DNA from: Rhizaria sp. SCN 62-66
Taxonomy: Eukaryota; Rhizaria, unplaced
Reading direction: 5' to 3'
Length of the DNA stretch: 32,064 bases
Assembly (NCBI GenBank): GCA_001724265.1
Contig: MEDY01000377.1
Span: 1 to 32,064, forward strand
In this document: piece after piece, positions 1 to 10,881 of the stretch
How the letters are laid out: each line of letters begins with the position of its first letter
Numbering within the stretch: position 1 is the stretch's first letter
Translations under genes and position numbers: made by a program
The notes under the pieces: model-generated
Told to the model about the DNA's origin: nothing
Seen by the model: the letters and a program-made list of their open reading frames with translations, nothing else
Databases searched by the model: none

Positions 1-1438
1 GCCGCCGCGGCTTCGGCCTCAAGCACTGCGCGACGCACGTTCTTCTTCTTGGGCGCCGCCGCCGCCGCAGTCACCGTCGCCGTCGCCGTGCCTGCGGCGG
101 CGGCGCTGGCGACGGCGGCCTTGGCGTCCGCGGCGGCGGCGCGCGCGGCCTTGAGCGCCGCCCCGAGCCGTCCCAGCGCGCCCGCGAGCGTTTCACCTGG
201 CTGCAGCAGCGGCAGCGCGGGCCGCAACGCCGCCAGCACCTCGCGCGGGCCCGCCACGGCGCCGGCGTCCAGCGCGGCCCACCGCGCCGCGTGCGCGGTC
301 GCCGCAGCGCTCGCGCCGGCGTTGCTGGTCGTGTTGTCGCTCCTGGCGCCACTGTTGTTGTCGTCGCCGTCGAACTCGCCGTCGACGCCGGTGCCCGCAG
401 CTTGCTCGCGGACCAGGTCGACGAAAAAGGCGTCCTCGCGCTCCAGCGCCCGCAGTGCGCGCTCGGAGAGCTCGCCCGCAACCGAGTAGGAGCCGTCGGC
501 GGCGCTGAAGTCGCCTCGCAGCTTCTGGAACGAGTCGAATACCTCGCCGGCTGACGAAGCAAGTAACAGAATGTGTGACATGTCAATGAAGTGTGAGCGA
601 AAATAAGCAATTTTTAATATTAGATATAGTATACTTCAATATTAGATCATTATGCAAAGTAATAAAGCGTTATATCCGTACCTTTCTTGTCGAACACACT
701 GGCGATCTTGTCCTGCCTCTGCTTGGCCTCGGCGGCCGCCTGCTGCGCGCGCGCGCGCACGCCCGCGTCGTTGTCGGCGCGCTGCGCCGAGTTGCGCAGC
801 GCGTCGCCGCCGCCCAGCTGCGTCTCAGCCAGCTTCTGCCGCTGCCGCTGCAGCCGCTCGGCAGCCGCAGCCTTGGCAGCTCCACTCTCATCCTCTTCTT
901 CTTCATTATTATCGTTGTCGTTGTCGTCACGCATTGTAGCGGAACTGGAGCGCGCGCGGGCGCCGCCAGGCCGGCCGCGGAGGTTGTCCTCCTCCTCGTT
1001 GTCGCCGTCCTCGTCGTCGTCGAGCACAATGCCCTGCTGCCGCAGCTTGGCCTGGAACACCAGCTCCTTATCCTTGCTCCCGCTCTTTGTGTCAGAGGCG
1101 TCGTGGGCGTTCTTGGCCTTGCGGAGCCCGTCACCGTCCTCGTTGTCGTCGTCATCATCATCGTTATCGCTGGCGCCGCCGCCGCGCACGTCGTCATCCG
1201 AGTTGGCGCCGCCGACGGGGCCCGCGAAGTCGGGGATCATTGCCCCAAGCGACACGTTAGCAGCCGCAGCAGCAGCAGCGGAATCAGCGCCTGCACCGCT
1301 TACAGCGCCATTGGAGAGGTGCACAGAGGACACGGGGGCACGCTTAGTAATAGGGCCGAACATGTCATCGTCGTCAACCGACCCAGAACCACCAGCCGCG
1401 GGCGCAGCGCCTTCGTGGGGACGTTTCATTTGCGACAT
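1..1438 (-). CDS. CD2BP2/LIN1-like U5 snRNP protein (3' part missing)
   Basis: Two exons, 1438-682 and 550-1, joined by a 131-bp phase-1 intron; the gene runs off the left edge. About 435 codons are visible. The start at 1438 (MSQMKRPHEG) has G at -3. The N-terminal exon is very acidic, with runs of Asp/Glu and a KR-rich start, and ends in a charged helical stretch (KQRQDKIASVFDKK). Exon 2 opens with FDSFQKLRGDFSAADGSYS, which resembles the CD2BP2 segment with F-DADGNYF. Further on, LLQPGETLAGALGRLGA closely matches the CD2BP2 signature LLPRETVAGALRRLGA. In animals and yeast this family binds the U5 snRNP factor PRPF6 and carries a C-terminal GYF domain that reads proline-rich ligands; that domain should lie beyond position 1. 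An Ala-rich stretch (about 141-50) follows the conserved block. The assignment rests on two short motifs plus the acidic N-terminus. Confidence 0.72.
551..681 (-). other. Intron 1 of the CD2BP2-like gene
   Basis: 131 bp, phase 1. Donor AAAG|GTACGG, acceptor TTCGTCAG|CC. Joining the exons restores the conserved reading (ASSAGEVFDSF is the intron-side reading; the spliced junction gives K-A-G-E-V-F). The interior is A+T-rich compared with both flanking exons. Confidence 0.8.
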
Positions 1439-1846
1439 CGCTCCCTGTGCACGGGCGAGAACAGAAGAAATGGAGTGCAATGTAATTAAGACAAGATCGC
1501 AGAATAGAAAGTTAAAAAAACAATAATAAAAAAGATATGTAAGCATGACAAGCTCCCAGCAGCCGTATTGACGATCACAGTAGTTCAAGATCTTTCGACA
1601 AAGTTAGCAAACAGAGGGTCACGGTCAGTACAGAGCGAGCCGTTGCTTGCTCGAGAACAGTTTGTGGTCACGTAACAGAAAGTAGCCAGATGTCACGCAT
1701 AATGAAATGGAAACTCTTAAAATAGAAGAAAGATGTATTACAACTCTGAATTAATTAGACTCTCGAAAAAATACTCCAACCTTTTTATAAACTAAACGAA
1801 TCATACGTATCACTAGAACCAACAATGCTTCTTTGCTGTGCTCACT
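1439..1846. promoter_or_regulatory. Gap between tandem genes; probable promoter and 5' UTR of the CD2BP2-like gene
   Basis: This 408-bp A+T-rich gap separates the Sec7 gene stop from the CD2BP2-like start; both genes are on the minus strand. A strong TATA element, TATAAAAAG, reads on the minus strand at 1789-1781. A pyrimidine-rich stretch ending in GTGCACAG (AG at 1446-1445) just before the start codon looks like a 3' splice site, so a 5'-UTR intron is possible; the nearest matching donor is GTACTG at 1631, giving about 187 bp. If so, an upstream in-frame ATG at 1546 is intronic. No polyadenylation hexamer AATAAA was found for the Sec7 gene. Confidence 0.35.
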
Positions 1847-4800
1847 TTACTTGTTGTTTTTGTTGTTGCCGGCGTTGCCGTTGCCGTTGCCGGCGTTGCA
1901 GCCCGCGAGTACGACCTCGGCCACGGTGCCGGTGGCAAAGAGCCGCGCGACGGACTGGCGGATGGCTGCGGAGCCGTGCTCCATGAGCTCGACGATGGGC
2001 CCGTAGAAGGTGCCGACGAAGAGCAGCGTCTCGCTGCGGTGCAGGCGCGGGAGCGCGTCGAGCAGCGCGACAACGACGGCGTCGAGGCAGCGGCGGCCGT
2101 GCTCCTCCTTCTCCTTGCTCTTGGCGACGTAAAGGGGCAGCACGTGCCGCGTCAGGTGCAGCATGCGCGCCAGCATGTCCTGCTTGACGGCGTCGAAGTC
2201 CTGCTCCACGCTGCCCGCCGCGCGCAGCAGCTCCTCCTTGACCGCCAGCGCCACGCTCACGCTGCTGCTGCTGGTATTCGCGCTGTTCGCGCCCGCGGTG
2301 TTCGCGCTCTCGCGAGGGTCGTGGCGGAAGCGGCGGATGAGGAGCTGCGCGTAGAGCTGCAGTGCGTGCGACTCGTGGAAGAAGAGCTCGGGCGGGAAAG
2401 CCTGCTTGTCGCGCAGGAAGCCGGCGAGCCAGAGCGTCGTGCGCAGCGCAGGGTCCGAGTTGAAGGCGCGCGCGAAGTCGATCGACAGCAACAGGATGTC
2501 CATGAAGGCCGCCAGGTGCGAGTCGCCGAAGCGGAAGGGGCCCGCGGGCGGGCGCCCGTCGTCGCGCTGAGCCGCCGAGGCCGGGGGCGCCGCGGCAATC
2601 GCGGCGGCGGCGGCGGCGGCGGCCGGGTCGCCCGCGGCAGCCGCGGCGGCGGTGTCGGCGGCCGAGAGGCGCGGGAGGAAGACGCAGTTGTTGGCTACGA
2701 TGCCAAAGAGCGCGTCCATGAGCACAAGCTGGACCTTGCACTTGGTGACAAGCGCGGACATGTCGAAGCACACGCGCCGCGGAAAGGTCGGCACCGAGGG
2801 GAAGAGTGACTGCTGCATCGCCGTCTCCACGTCCTGCTCGTTGTCGTCGGCGTGGTCGTTCTCGGCGTCCTCGGCGTCGTCGGCATCCTCGTCGGCGTCG
2901 GACTCGGAGCCAGACTCGGGCTCGGCCTCGGCGTCAGCCTCAGCCTCGGGCTTGGCCTCTGCAGCAGCCGTAGCGGAGTCGTTGCTGTTGCTGTTGTTGT
3001 TGTCATCAGCCTTGGCTTCATCCTTAGCATCAGCAGCCTCAGCAACCTTGGCGCTCTTGGCACCGGCCTTCTTGCCCTTGCCACCCTTGCTGCCGCTCTT
3101 GCCCTTGCTCTGCTTGGTCTTGGCCTTGAACGGGGTGTTGGAGGTCAGCGGCACGGCCGAGTCGGGCCCCGGGTAAATGGGGAACTGCCGGTCGCGCAGC
3201 ACCGCGCTCACAGCCATCGGCACACCCGCGGCGCCGTCGTTGGCCTTGGAGCCACTCTTAGCGGCGGAGCTAGCGGTGGAGCTGTTGTGGCCGCCGCCGA
3301 CGAGGGGCACGAAGGGCTCGGCGGGCGCGCGCAACCCGAGCAGCCCGCGCGTGCGCGTGCACACGAGGTCGAGCGGGAGCGCGGCGGCGAAGACCGCGTG
3401 CAGCACCGTCAGCACGACGGTCCAGTCGGCCGGGGCCAGCGAGGGGCCCGCCGTGTTGAGCAGACGCACCCAGCACTTGACGCCGATGCGTGCGAGCTCC
3501 TCGCCGTGCTGGGCCACGCAGCGGCCCAGCAGCTCCAGCAGCTCCGGCAGCGCGAAGCCGCAGACCGAGTGGAAGCGCGAGAAGAGCTCCACCACCGTCT
3601 GCAGCGTCGCCAGGCACGTAGTCTGCAGCCACACGGGCTCGGGGGTCGCCAACACGAAGCCTCTCGCGCTCGCGCCAGAGACGCTGACGCCGGCAGCGCC
3701 GGCCGCAGCACTCTTGGCGGCCTTGGCGTTGCTTGAGGCGTTGCTCGGGGGGAACTTGAACTTGGCGAGCGTGGTCGGCAGCCCGGGGCCGCCGTGCGGC
3801 ACAGCGGCCGCGGCCTGCAGCACCGCCGCCGCGGCGGCCGCGATGGCGTACTGCGGCGGCTGCGGCAGCGGCACGGGGGCCAGCGCCGCGGCCGCGGTGC
3901 CCTCGCCCTGGAGCCGCGCCACGACGGCCAGGTACGCCGCCTCGGCCACGGCCACGCTCGCGGGGGCGGTGCCGGAGCCCGCGCCGGCGGCGGCAACGGC
4001 GGCGGCGGTCGCGCTGGAGCTGGCAGCGTTGGCAGCGGCAGCGATGGCGGCGGCGTTGCTGGCGGCCTCGGCGGCGTCTGCGAACTGGACGAGCGCGAGC
4101 GGGTCCGGCGCGTTGCGCACGGCCGACACGGCGCTGGTCTCGGCGCCCGCGGCGGAGGCCTTGGTGGCGAGCACAGCGGCGAGCACGGCGACGCCCTGGC
4201 CGGGGTGCAGCGCGTCGTCGAGCACCGGCAGCAGCACGCCGCGGAAGAGCAGCAGCCACACGGCCGGCGCGAAGAGCGCGCCGTGGATGCGCAGCACGCG
4301 GAACAGCGTCTGCAGCGCCTTGGTGCGCACCTCCAGCCGCGGGTCGCCGATCAGCCGCGCGAGCCCGGCCAGGATCAGCACCCACTGGCGCAGCAGCGGC
4401 TCCTGCGCCGGGACGCACGGAACACATGCTCCAGCAGTACCGGAGGCGGAGTCGCCGCCGGTGACGACGGCAGCGCTGTTGGCGTTGGCGTTGCTGTTGC
4501 TGGCGACGGCGGCGGCGGCGGCGGCCTCGGGCAGCTCGAGCAGCGAGACGGGCACGGTGGAGAGGTACTGCGCGGTGCGGCCCAGATGGTCCAGCGCCTC
4601 GAGGCTCGTGTCGGGGAAGCGCGTGTTGGCGGCGAAGGCGATGAGCGCCGTGATGCACTGTTCCAGCGCGGGGTGCGCGGGCGCCGTGACCAGCGGGAAG
4701 TGCTGCGAGAGGATGTGCTCGACGAGGCGGAACGCCGCGGTGACCAGCGCCTGCGTGTGGTCGCGCGCCGCTGCAGCGATCACGGTGAAGAGCTTCGGCC

Positions 4801-7800
4801 AGCCCGACTGGATGGCGTCCTTGCGCGCAGCCAGGACCTGCGAGAGACACTGCAGCGTCAGCTCGCGCACCTCAGCAGAGTGCTGAAAGCGCAGGATCGC
4901 CTCGAAGGGGCGCAGCAGCACAGACTAAAGAAACGAGCGAGTATCGAGAAGACAAGAGAACATAATTGAAGGGACTTTGTGAGTGATACGAAATTAAGCG
5001 AAATAACAGCTGAAAGATCTTTTCATAAGTTTCAAATATGAGATCCTGAGCGAGATCTCCTTGTTCAAAGTTAGGTCCGTACCTGGCAGCGCGCGGCGAC
5101 GAGCTCTGGGCGCTCGAGGAACTTGTGGACGAGCTGGCGCAGCGCGTCGATGGCGTACATGGCGACCTGCTGGTGCGGGTGGCAGCCGGCGCGCGAGAAG
5201 AAGTCCGCGATGACGACCCAGAGGCGCTGCCACACGGGGATAGGCCGCGTGATGTTGTAGTAAACGACCTCGAGCATCTTCTGCACGGCGAAGACGCGCG
5301 GCGTGCCGCCCGAGTAGAGCTCCGTCTCGGCGACCGTGCGCAGCGCCTCGAAGAACTGCTCCACGGCGTCAGCCGACAGCGTGGCTGACTGCGTGAACAC
5401 GCGCTCGATCTGCGTCACGTCGATGCCCTTGACCACCGCCTGCGACGTCGAGACCTGCAAGAATGTCGTAAAGAGAGGGATTATTGTTGTGAGAAGAAAC
5501 ATCGAGACATGAGAAATTGAAGAAGGGCTTTCGTAGGATTTCAGGAAAGAACAAGAAAAACTATTATTGTAATTGTGAACATTATTTGTTAAAAATCAAT
5601 ATATAAGTCGACATACCTGCGCGTCGCGCTGGGGCCCCGCCTCTTGGCGGAAGGTGCTGATCCGTCCGCCGCTGATGCCGACCTCGGACACGAATGCCGC
5701 CGACGACACGCCGCTGGCGAGCTCGGCGCCGACCGCAGCGAGCTGGCCCGTGACGGCTGCGGCGGCCGCGGCGGCGGCGGCCTTGCCCGCGGCGGCGAAG
5801 GGCCCGTCGGCGAGCCGCGCCCCGGCCACGCCGGCGCCCGCGAGCGACGAGTGCGCGGGCAGAGACATCGAGCCGCGGCGCACGGGCGCGTCCGCAGCGC
5901 TGGCGCCGCCGGCGCCGCCCTCGCCCGCGGCGCCGGGGCCGGCGGCGGCGCTGGTGATGGCGGAGACGGTGCCGGCGGCCTCGGGGGACTGCGGCGCCAC
6001 CAGCGCAGGGACCGGGCCCGCGCCGGCGCCGGCGCTGCCGGCAGCAGCGCTCGCGGCGGCGGCGTTGGCCGCGGCGGCGGCGGCGGCCATGGCGAAGACG
6101 CCGCCGGGGGCGGACGCGGCGCCGTTGGCGGCGGCGGCGGCGGCGGGCGCGATGACGAAGACGTCGCCGCCCGCGGAGCCGGCGCGCGCGATCATCTGCA
6201 GGCACTCAAACTCGCTGACACACATGAGCACCTCGGCCCAGGAGCCGCGGAGGTAGTTGCCCTCGGTGTGCGCGATGCGCAGCAGCACGCGGATGGCCTC
6301 GACGTTCTTAGGCTTGAGCTCGCGCGCTGTGCCCAGCAGTGTGACCTTGGCCAGCGAATTGATCAGCGCGGTCCGCGCGACGTCCAGGTGGAACATGCAC
6401 GCGATGCGCACGCCATAGCGGTAGCCGTCGAGGCACAGCTGCGACACGCGCTTGTCGTCGCTCTCCTCGAGCACCACGGAGAAGGTCGCCGCGGCCGTGG
6501 GCCAGACGATCTCGAAGAGCAGAGGGACGACCTCGATGTCGTCGGCCGTCGTCGTGAAGAAGACGAGCTCCTCGCAGTCGGCCAGGTGCGCGCGCTCCAC
6601 GGCGCTCTCGGACATGCGGAAGCGCGCCGCGATGGCCGCGAGCGTGGGCGATACCTCGAGCAGCGCGCCCGCGGGTTTGCCCTGCGCCGCGGCCTCGGCC
6701 TCGAGCCGCGTGCGCAGGCAGCGCAGCTTGGACCGCGTGCGCTCCTGCATCGCGCGCACCAGCGCGGGGGCCTCGCGCACGAAGGACGCCAGGCGCTTGC
6801 GCGGCGGCAGCAGCGACGCCGCCTTGCGGTCCTGCTCCAGCGCGCGGATCTCGTTCGTCGTCACGCGGTCGTAGACTTCGCTGAGGTAGGCGTGGTTGAT
6901 GTCCTTGCCGTTGTCGATGCCGCGCAGGTTCCGGATGAACTCCTCCTTGGACATCTTCTTCGGCACCTTGGAGTTGTGCGCGTCCGTGTGCAGCATCACC
7001 ACCGAGAACGTCACGATGAAAACCACCTCGGCCGTCGCAAACACGTGCGGGTTGTCCGCGTGATATTTGCCAGCAAACCTAGAGACGCAGAAGACACGAG
7101 TGAAAAAGTAAGCATAGATGAGAAAAATTATCAAAAATAATCAAGTTTGAATAATTTTAGTTTGAGTCAGAAAATACTTAAAATGAAAATTATTCAATGA
7201 TTCAATGATATCAAAACTATCTGTCGTACCTTTCCATGATGCGGTCGATCATCTGCGACTCACGCGGGAGGTCGAAGGACTGGAGGAACTTGCGCAGCGC
7301 GTCGTCGAGCATAAGTCCCGAGAAGTCCTGCAGCTGCGCGTACTCGGTCACCACGGCCTGCGCGAACGGATCGTTGAGCCCAAAGTAGTGCCCGATCTCG
7401 CCCTTGTCGACGCCGGGCGTCTCGAACAGACACCGCGCCACGGTCGCCGGGTTGCGCTCCAGCAGGTTGTGTGCGAAGATGAACTCAATGCCCTTCTTGA
7501 AACCGGCGTTGAACTTGGCCAGCCCGGCGTCGAGGTTGCGTTTGCGAGACGTGGCCTGTTCGCGCAGCGCGCGCCGCGCTTCGGCCTCGGGCCAGTGCAC
7601 CGCGCAGCCGGGCGGCGAGGGGTCGATCAGCCCGGCGGCGTCGGCCGTGACCGAGGAGCCGAAGACGCCCGCCAGTGCGGCCGCGCCCGCGGGCGTGTCG
7701 AGCCGCCGCGGCATGACCGTCTCGTAGACGCCGTCGTCGCGGTCCAGCGGGTTCCCCGCCGCAGAGGCGTGCTTGAGCGCGCGGAGCGCCTCGACGTCGT

Positions 7801-9977
7801 CGGCGTCGAGCCCCGAGGCGGCGAGCGCGCGCTCGGCCGCGGCCGCAGGACCGGCCAGGGCGTCGCGCGACCAGACGACGAGCGAGCGCATCGTCGAGTT
7901 GAGCCCCTCGAGCGCGAGCACGTGGATCTGCGCCTCCTGCTCGGCCGTGATCCAGGACTCCTGCGCGAAGCGCGTGCGCGCGGCGCGCTGCAACGCGTGC
8001 GTGGTAGCGCGGAAGAGGTCCAGCGCAGCGGGGTCGGCGTCGTAGTTGAGGAAGATGTCGACGACCAGCTGGTGGTCGCGTAGCATGCTCACGATGATGT
8101 CCAGCGCCGTCATCTTGTGGTCGAAGGACGAGTTCGGGTGCGCCAGCACCTCGAGCACCACCGAACCCATGAAAGAACTGATCTCCAGCTTCACGTGGGG
8201 ACGGTAGTCCTGGGTCACATTAGGCAAGAAACAAAATATATTGTTTGTTATATAGGTGGTTTGTGAAAATATCATGTGAAATTTAAATAAAAAACAAAAA
8301 TATAGGTGTAAATATGATAAGGTATGTCAAAATAAGCATTGTTTTAATCGATAAGTATTCTTTTCGTACCTGGATGACGGCGGTCCAGAGCGCGGCGGCG
8401 AGGCGGAAGACGTCCTCGACGGGGGCCGTGAGGTTCAGCGCGAGCGAGGGCACCAGCTCCTCGCGGATCAGCGCCACGAAGGGCACGGCCGAGCAGAGCA
8501 CGGGGCCGGGCGCGCGCAGCACCGAGAGCAGCAGCTCCAGCGAGAGCACCTTAGAGCGCTGCGCGATCGGCTCCGGCGGCTCCGAGAGGGGCTTGGCCGA
8601 GAGCTTGCAGAGCGCGCGCAGGATCTGGTACGCGTCGGTCTGCAGCAGCAGCAGGCGCGCCGCCATGCGCTGCCGCGCCGCCGCCGAGTCCAACACCTGC
8701 ACCTGCGACGCCTCCGCAGACGGAGCCTGCGATTGGGATTGCTGGCCGTCGGCATGAGACTCGCTGGGGGCAGCGGCAGTCGTCGACGCAGAAGTGTTGG
8801 TCGGGTGCTCCTGCTCGTTCTCGTGTTCATCGTTCTCGTCGTCGTCGTCGTCGTCGTCGAGCTTGGCGAGGTGGGCCGCAAGCGCCTCCATGCGCTGCAG
8901 CACCGTGTTGAGCATCTGCGTCAGTGTGGCGCGCGCCGTCGAGCGGTTCACCAGCGAACGCGACATGAGGTAGATGTGGTAGCACGCACGGACGGCGAGC
9001 AGCAGCGAGTGGTCGTGCGTGTGGCACGTCGAGCTGGTCACGAGCGTCACCAGGCAGATCATCACGTTGAGCTGCACCTGATCGTCGTCGTACATAGAGC
9101 ACTCGTAGACAGTCTCCACGACCACGTCGATGAGCCGCCGCGGCCGCATCAGCAGCCCGCTCGCCGCCGAAGACACGGCCGCCACGGCCGGCGCGGCGGG
9201 GGCCGCGGCAGAGGAAGAGGCGGCGGGGGCCGCAGCGACAGGGGCGGCGGCGGCGGCAGGGGCGGCGCTGCTGCTGCCGCCGGTCTCGTCGTCGTCGTCG
9301 CCGCCGAGCGCCGAGGCGGCGGCGGCGTCCGCAGCGTCGGCTGCGGCTGCGGCGGCTGCGGCGTCGGTGGCGGCCTCGGCAGCCTTGGCCGCCGCGACCT
9401 CGGCCTCGGAGCTGGCGGCGGCCGTCGCAGTCGCGGTCGCCGCAGCCGTCACGGGCGACGCGGGCGCGGACTCGGACGACGCAGCGGCGGCGGCGGCGGC
9501 GGCGGCGGCGGCAGCCTTGGCCTTCTGCTCTTTCTCGGTTTGCGCCGCCGCCGCAGCGGCCGCCGCAGCAGCAGCGGCGGCCGCAGCGGCCGCGGCCTGC
9601 GCGCGCGCCGTGCTCTTGCTGGTGACGGGCGGCGGGTAGACGGCGGGGTCGACGACCTCGTCGCCGGTGAGGTAGCCGTACGAAAGCAGCTTGTGGATGG
9701 CGCCCAGCGCGATGGCGCGCACCTTGGGCTTGTTCACCTCGCACGCGAGCTTCAGCGGCAGGAAGTACTTGTCCGCAACCGTGTCCACGGGCTGGCCCTT
9801 CTTGTAGCCCTCGTCCTGCTTCTGCAGCAGCTCCGTGACGCGCACGCACTCGGTGCGCAGCGGCTCCTGGCGCCGCGGGATGATCTTGAGGATGTTCGAC
9901 AGCGCCGGGAACAAGATGCCCGGCATCGACGAGTCGTCTTCATTCTGCAGCGAGCCGCGGAACAGGTTCAGAAACAT
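1847..9977 (-). CDS. BIG/Sec7-type ARF guanine-nucleotide exchange factor, 2,499 aa
   Basis: Exons: 9977-8370, 8209-7230, 7078-5617, 5454-5083 and 4924-1847 (stop TAA 1849-1847). BIG proteins load GTP on ARF GTPases at the trans-Golgi. The DCB domain is seen as YFLPLKLACEVNKPK (about residue 71) and later SLVNRSTARATLTQMLN, split by an Ala-rich insert at about residues 120-272. The HUS box is FLNYDAD (residues 589-595). The Sec7 domain spans about residues 758-941; its catalytic glutamic finger is E853 in LPRESQ, where family members usually have LPGEAQ. Residues VVMLHTDAHN and KMSKEEFIRNLRGID follow, the latter part of the ARF-binding face. HDS2 reads SQLCLDGYRYGVRIACMF and AHTEGNYLRGSW; HDS3 reads VQKMLEVVYYNITRP; HDS4 begins at SVLLRPFEAILRF. 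An acidic, Asn-rich insert lies at about 3110-2810. Human BIG1 is about 1,850 aa; the extra length is low-complexity sequence. All four junctions keep the conserved blocks in frame. Confidence 0.95.
4925..5082 (-). other. Intron 4 of the Sec7 gene
   Basis: 158 bp, phase 0. Donor CCAG|GTACGG, acceptor CTTTAG|TC. It joins ...AARCQ to SVLLRPFE, as in the HDS3-HDS4 region of BIG proteins. Confidence 0.85.
5455..5616 (-). other. Intron 3 of the Sec7 gene
   Basis: 162 bp, phase 0. Donor GCAG|GTATGT is the only donor among the ten that lacks C at +4. Acceptor TTCTTGCAG|GT. It joins RDAQ to VSTSQAVVKGID. Confidence 0.85.
7079..7229 (-). other. Intron 2 of the Sec7 gene, inside the Sec7 domain
   Basis: 151 bp, phase 2. 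Donor GAAAG|GTACGA, acceptor CGTCTCTAG|GT. The splice falls in the middle of the Sec7 domain and restores IDRIMERFAGKYH, matching the family pattern. Confidence 0.9.
8210..8369 (-). other. Intron 1 of the Sec7 gene
   Basis: 160 bp, phase 0. Donor CCAG|GTACGA, acceptor GTGACCCAG|GA. It joins ALWTAVIQ to DYRPHVKLEI, just upstream of the HUS box. Confidence 0.85.
9160..9620 (-). repeat. Ala-rich low-complexity insert inside the DCB domain
   Basis: About 150 codons (roughly residues 120-272) of Ala, with Ser, Glu and Asp, built from mixed GCN codons. The insert separates two conserved DCB blocks, the YFLPLKLAC...YGYLTG part and RPRRLIDVVVETVYE. The mixed codons point to an old, drifted tract or selection on the amino acid, not a recent triplet expansion. 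Confidence 0.8.
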
Positions 9978-10881
9978 CCTTGCGGCAACTCAAAGGCTCA
10001 GGCGAGAGCGGCGTGACTCGGAAGAAGAAAACAGAGTTGCGTTGGCGTCTGTTGTGTGTTGGGCGAGCTGACGCTTGCGCTTGCTTTGGCTCAGGCGCCG
10101 GGGGAGGGAGTTGAGGAGAAAACGAAAGGGGCCTGTCGATTGCGCGTGCGGGCAAGTAGGTGGGGAGTCGAGTGGGGAAGGAAAACGGGAGAACGGGGGT
10201 GAAATGGTGGAGCGAGTAAAGAGAGGAGAGGGTGGTGAGTCAGAGCTGTGGGTTTCAAGCAGATTTCAGCGCGTCAGAGGAACACCAGAGATAAAAATAG
10301 GATAATTCTAAGTAAAACAGTAGCTGAAATCATTGATGAAAACGGCTATGAACGCATAGATGCTTGAGCCAGGGTGTCGTGGCTAGAATTGGAATTTGTG
10401 GGCAAGGATGACGAGGCCAAAGGACAGATTTGAATCCGACTCACAATGAAGCAGGAGACAACGCATGGAACAGCTCAATTGATTTGCAATAGCTTCAAAA
10501 TAACCCGGCTTCATCAAGGAAAAAGTTAGACACTCCCATGCGTCTTGCTCGTCGTCAACAACCTCTGATTCTATTCCCCAACCTTTCGGCCGCGGGTCCG
10601 ACCGACTCTTGCTGCTGCTCGCGTCTAGTGGATGGACCGAAAAATGTGACCAAGCTCACAACTCTCTTCAAATGTCGAGCAAAAAACACACTGCTGAGCA
10701 CCGTGGCCTTTCCGTCTACAGATACACCGAACGAGCATTGGGGTTATTACGTGTTTTTAATTAGATAACTTGTTTTAGCAGTCACCAGAGTGCATATACC
10801 TGTGTATCTCACCCCCTCGACTTGAACTGCTTTTACTCTTTCTCTTGACGCCCACGCCAGTCGGTCCCTGTCGCGCGTCCC
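9978..10881. promoter_or_regulatory. Divergent intergenic region between the Sec7 and coiled-coil genes
   Basis: 904 bp separate the two start codons, which point away from each other, so promoters for both genes should lie here. The left third is purine-rich on the plus strand (about 10110-10240) and includes a TGAGTCA sequence near 10235. Short open frames here (10075-10305 and 10538-10768) have ordinary composition for chance frames. I see no RNA gene or mobile element. The exact promoters cannot be placed. Confidence 0.4.

Noticed and set aside
1838-7140. Long plus-strand open frames opposite the Sec7 gene (for example 1838-2809, 3177-4886 and 5644-7140)
   Set aside because: They mirror conserved Sec7-family exons, are Arg/Gly/Ala-rich and have no domain. 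High G+C content makes stop codons rare on both strands.
10075-10768. Short open frames between the divergent Sec7 and coiled-coil genes (10075-10305 and 10538-10768)
   Set aside because: Fewer than 80 codons each, no coding-type third positions and no motifs.
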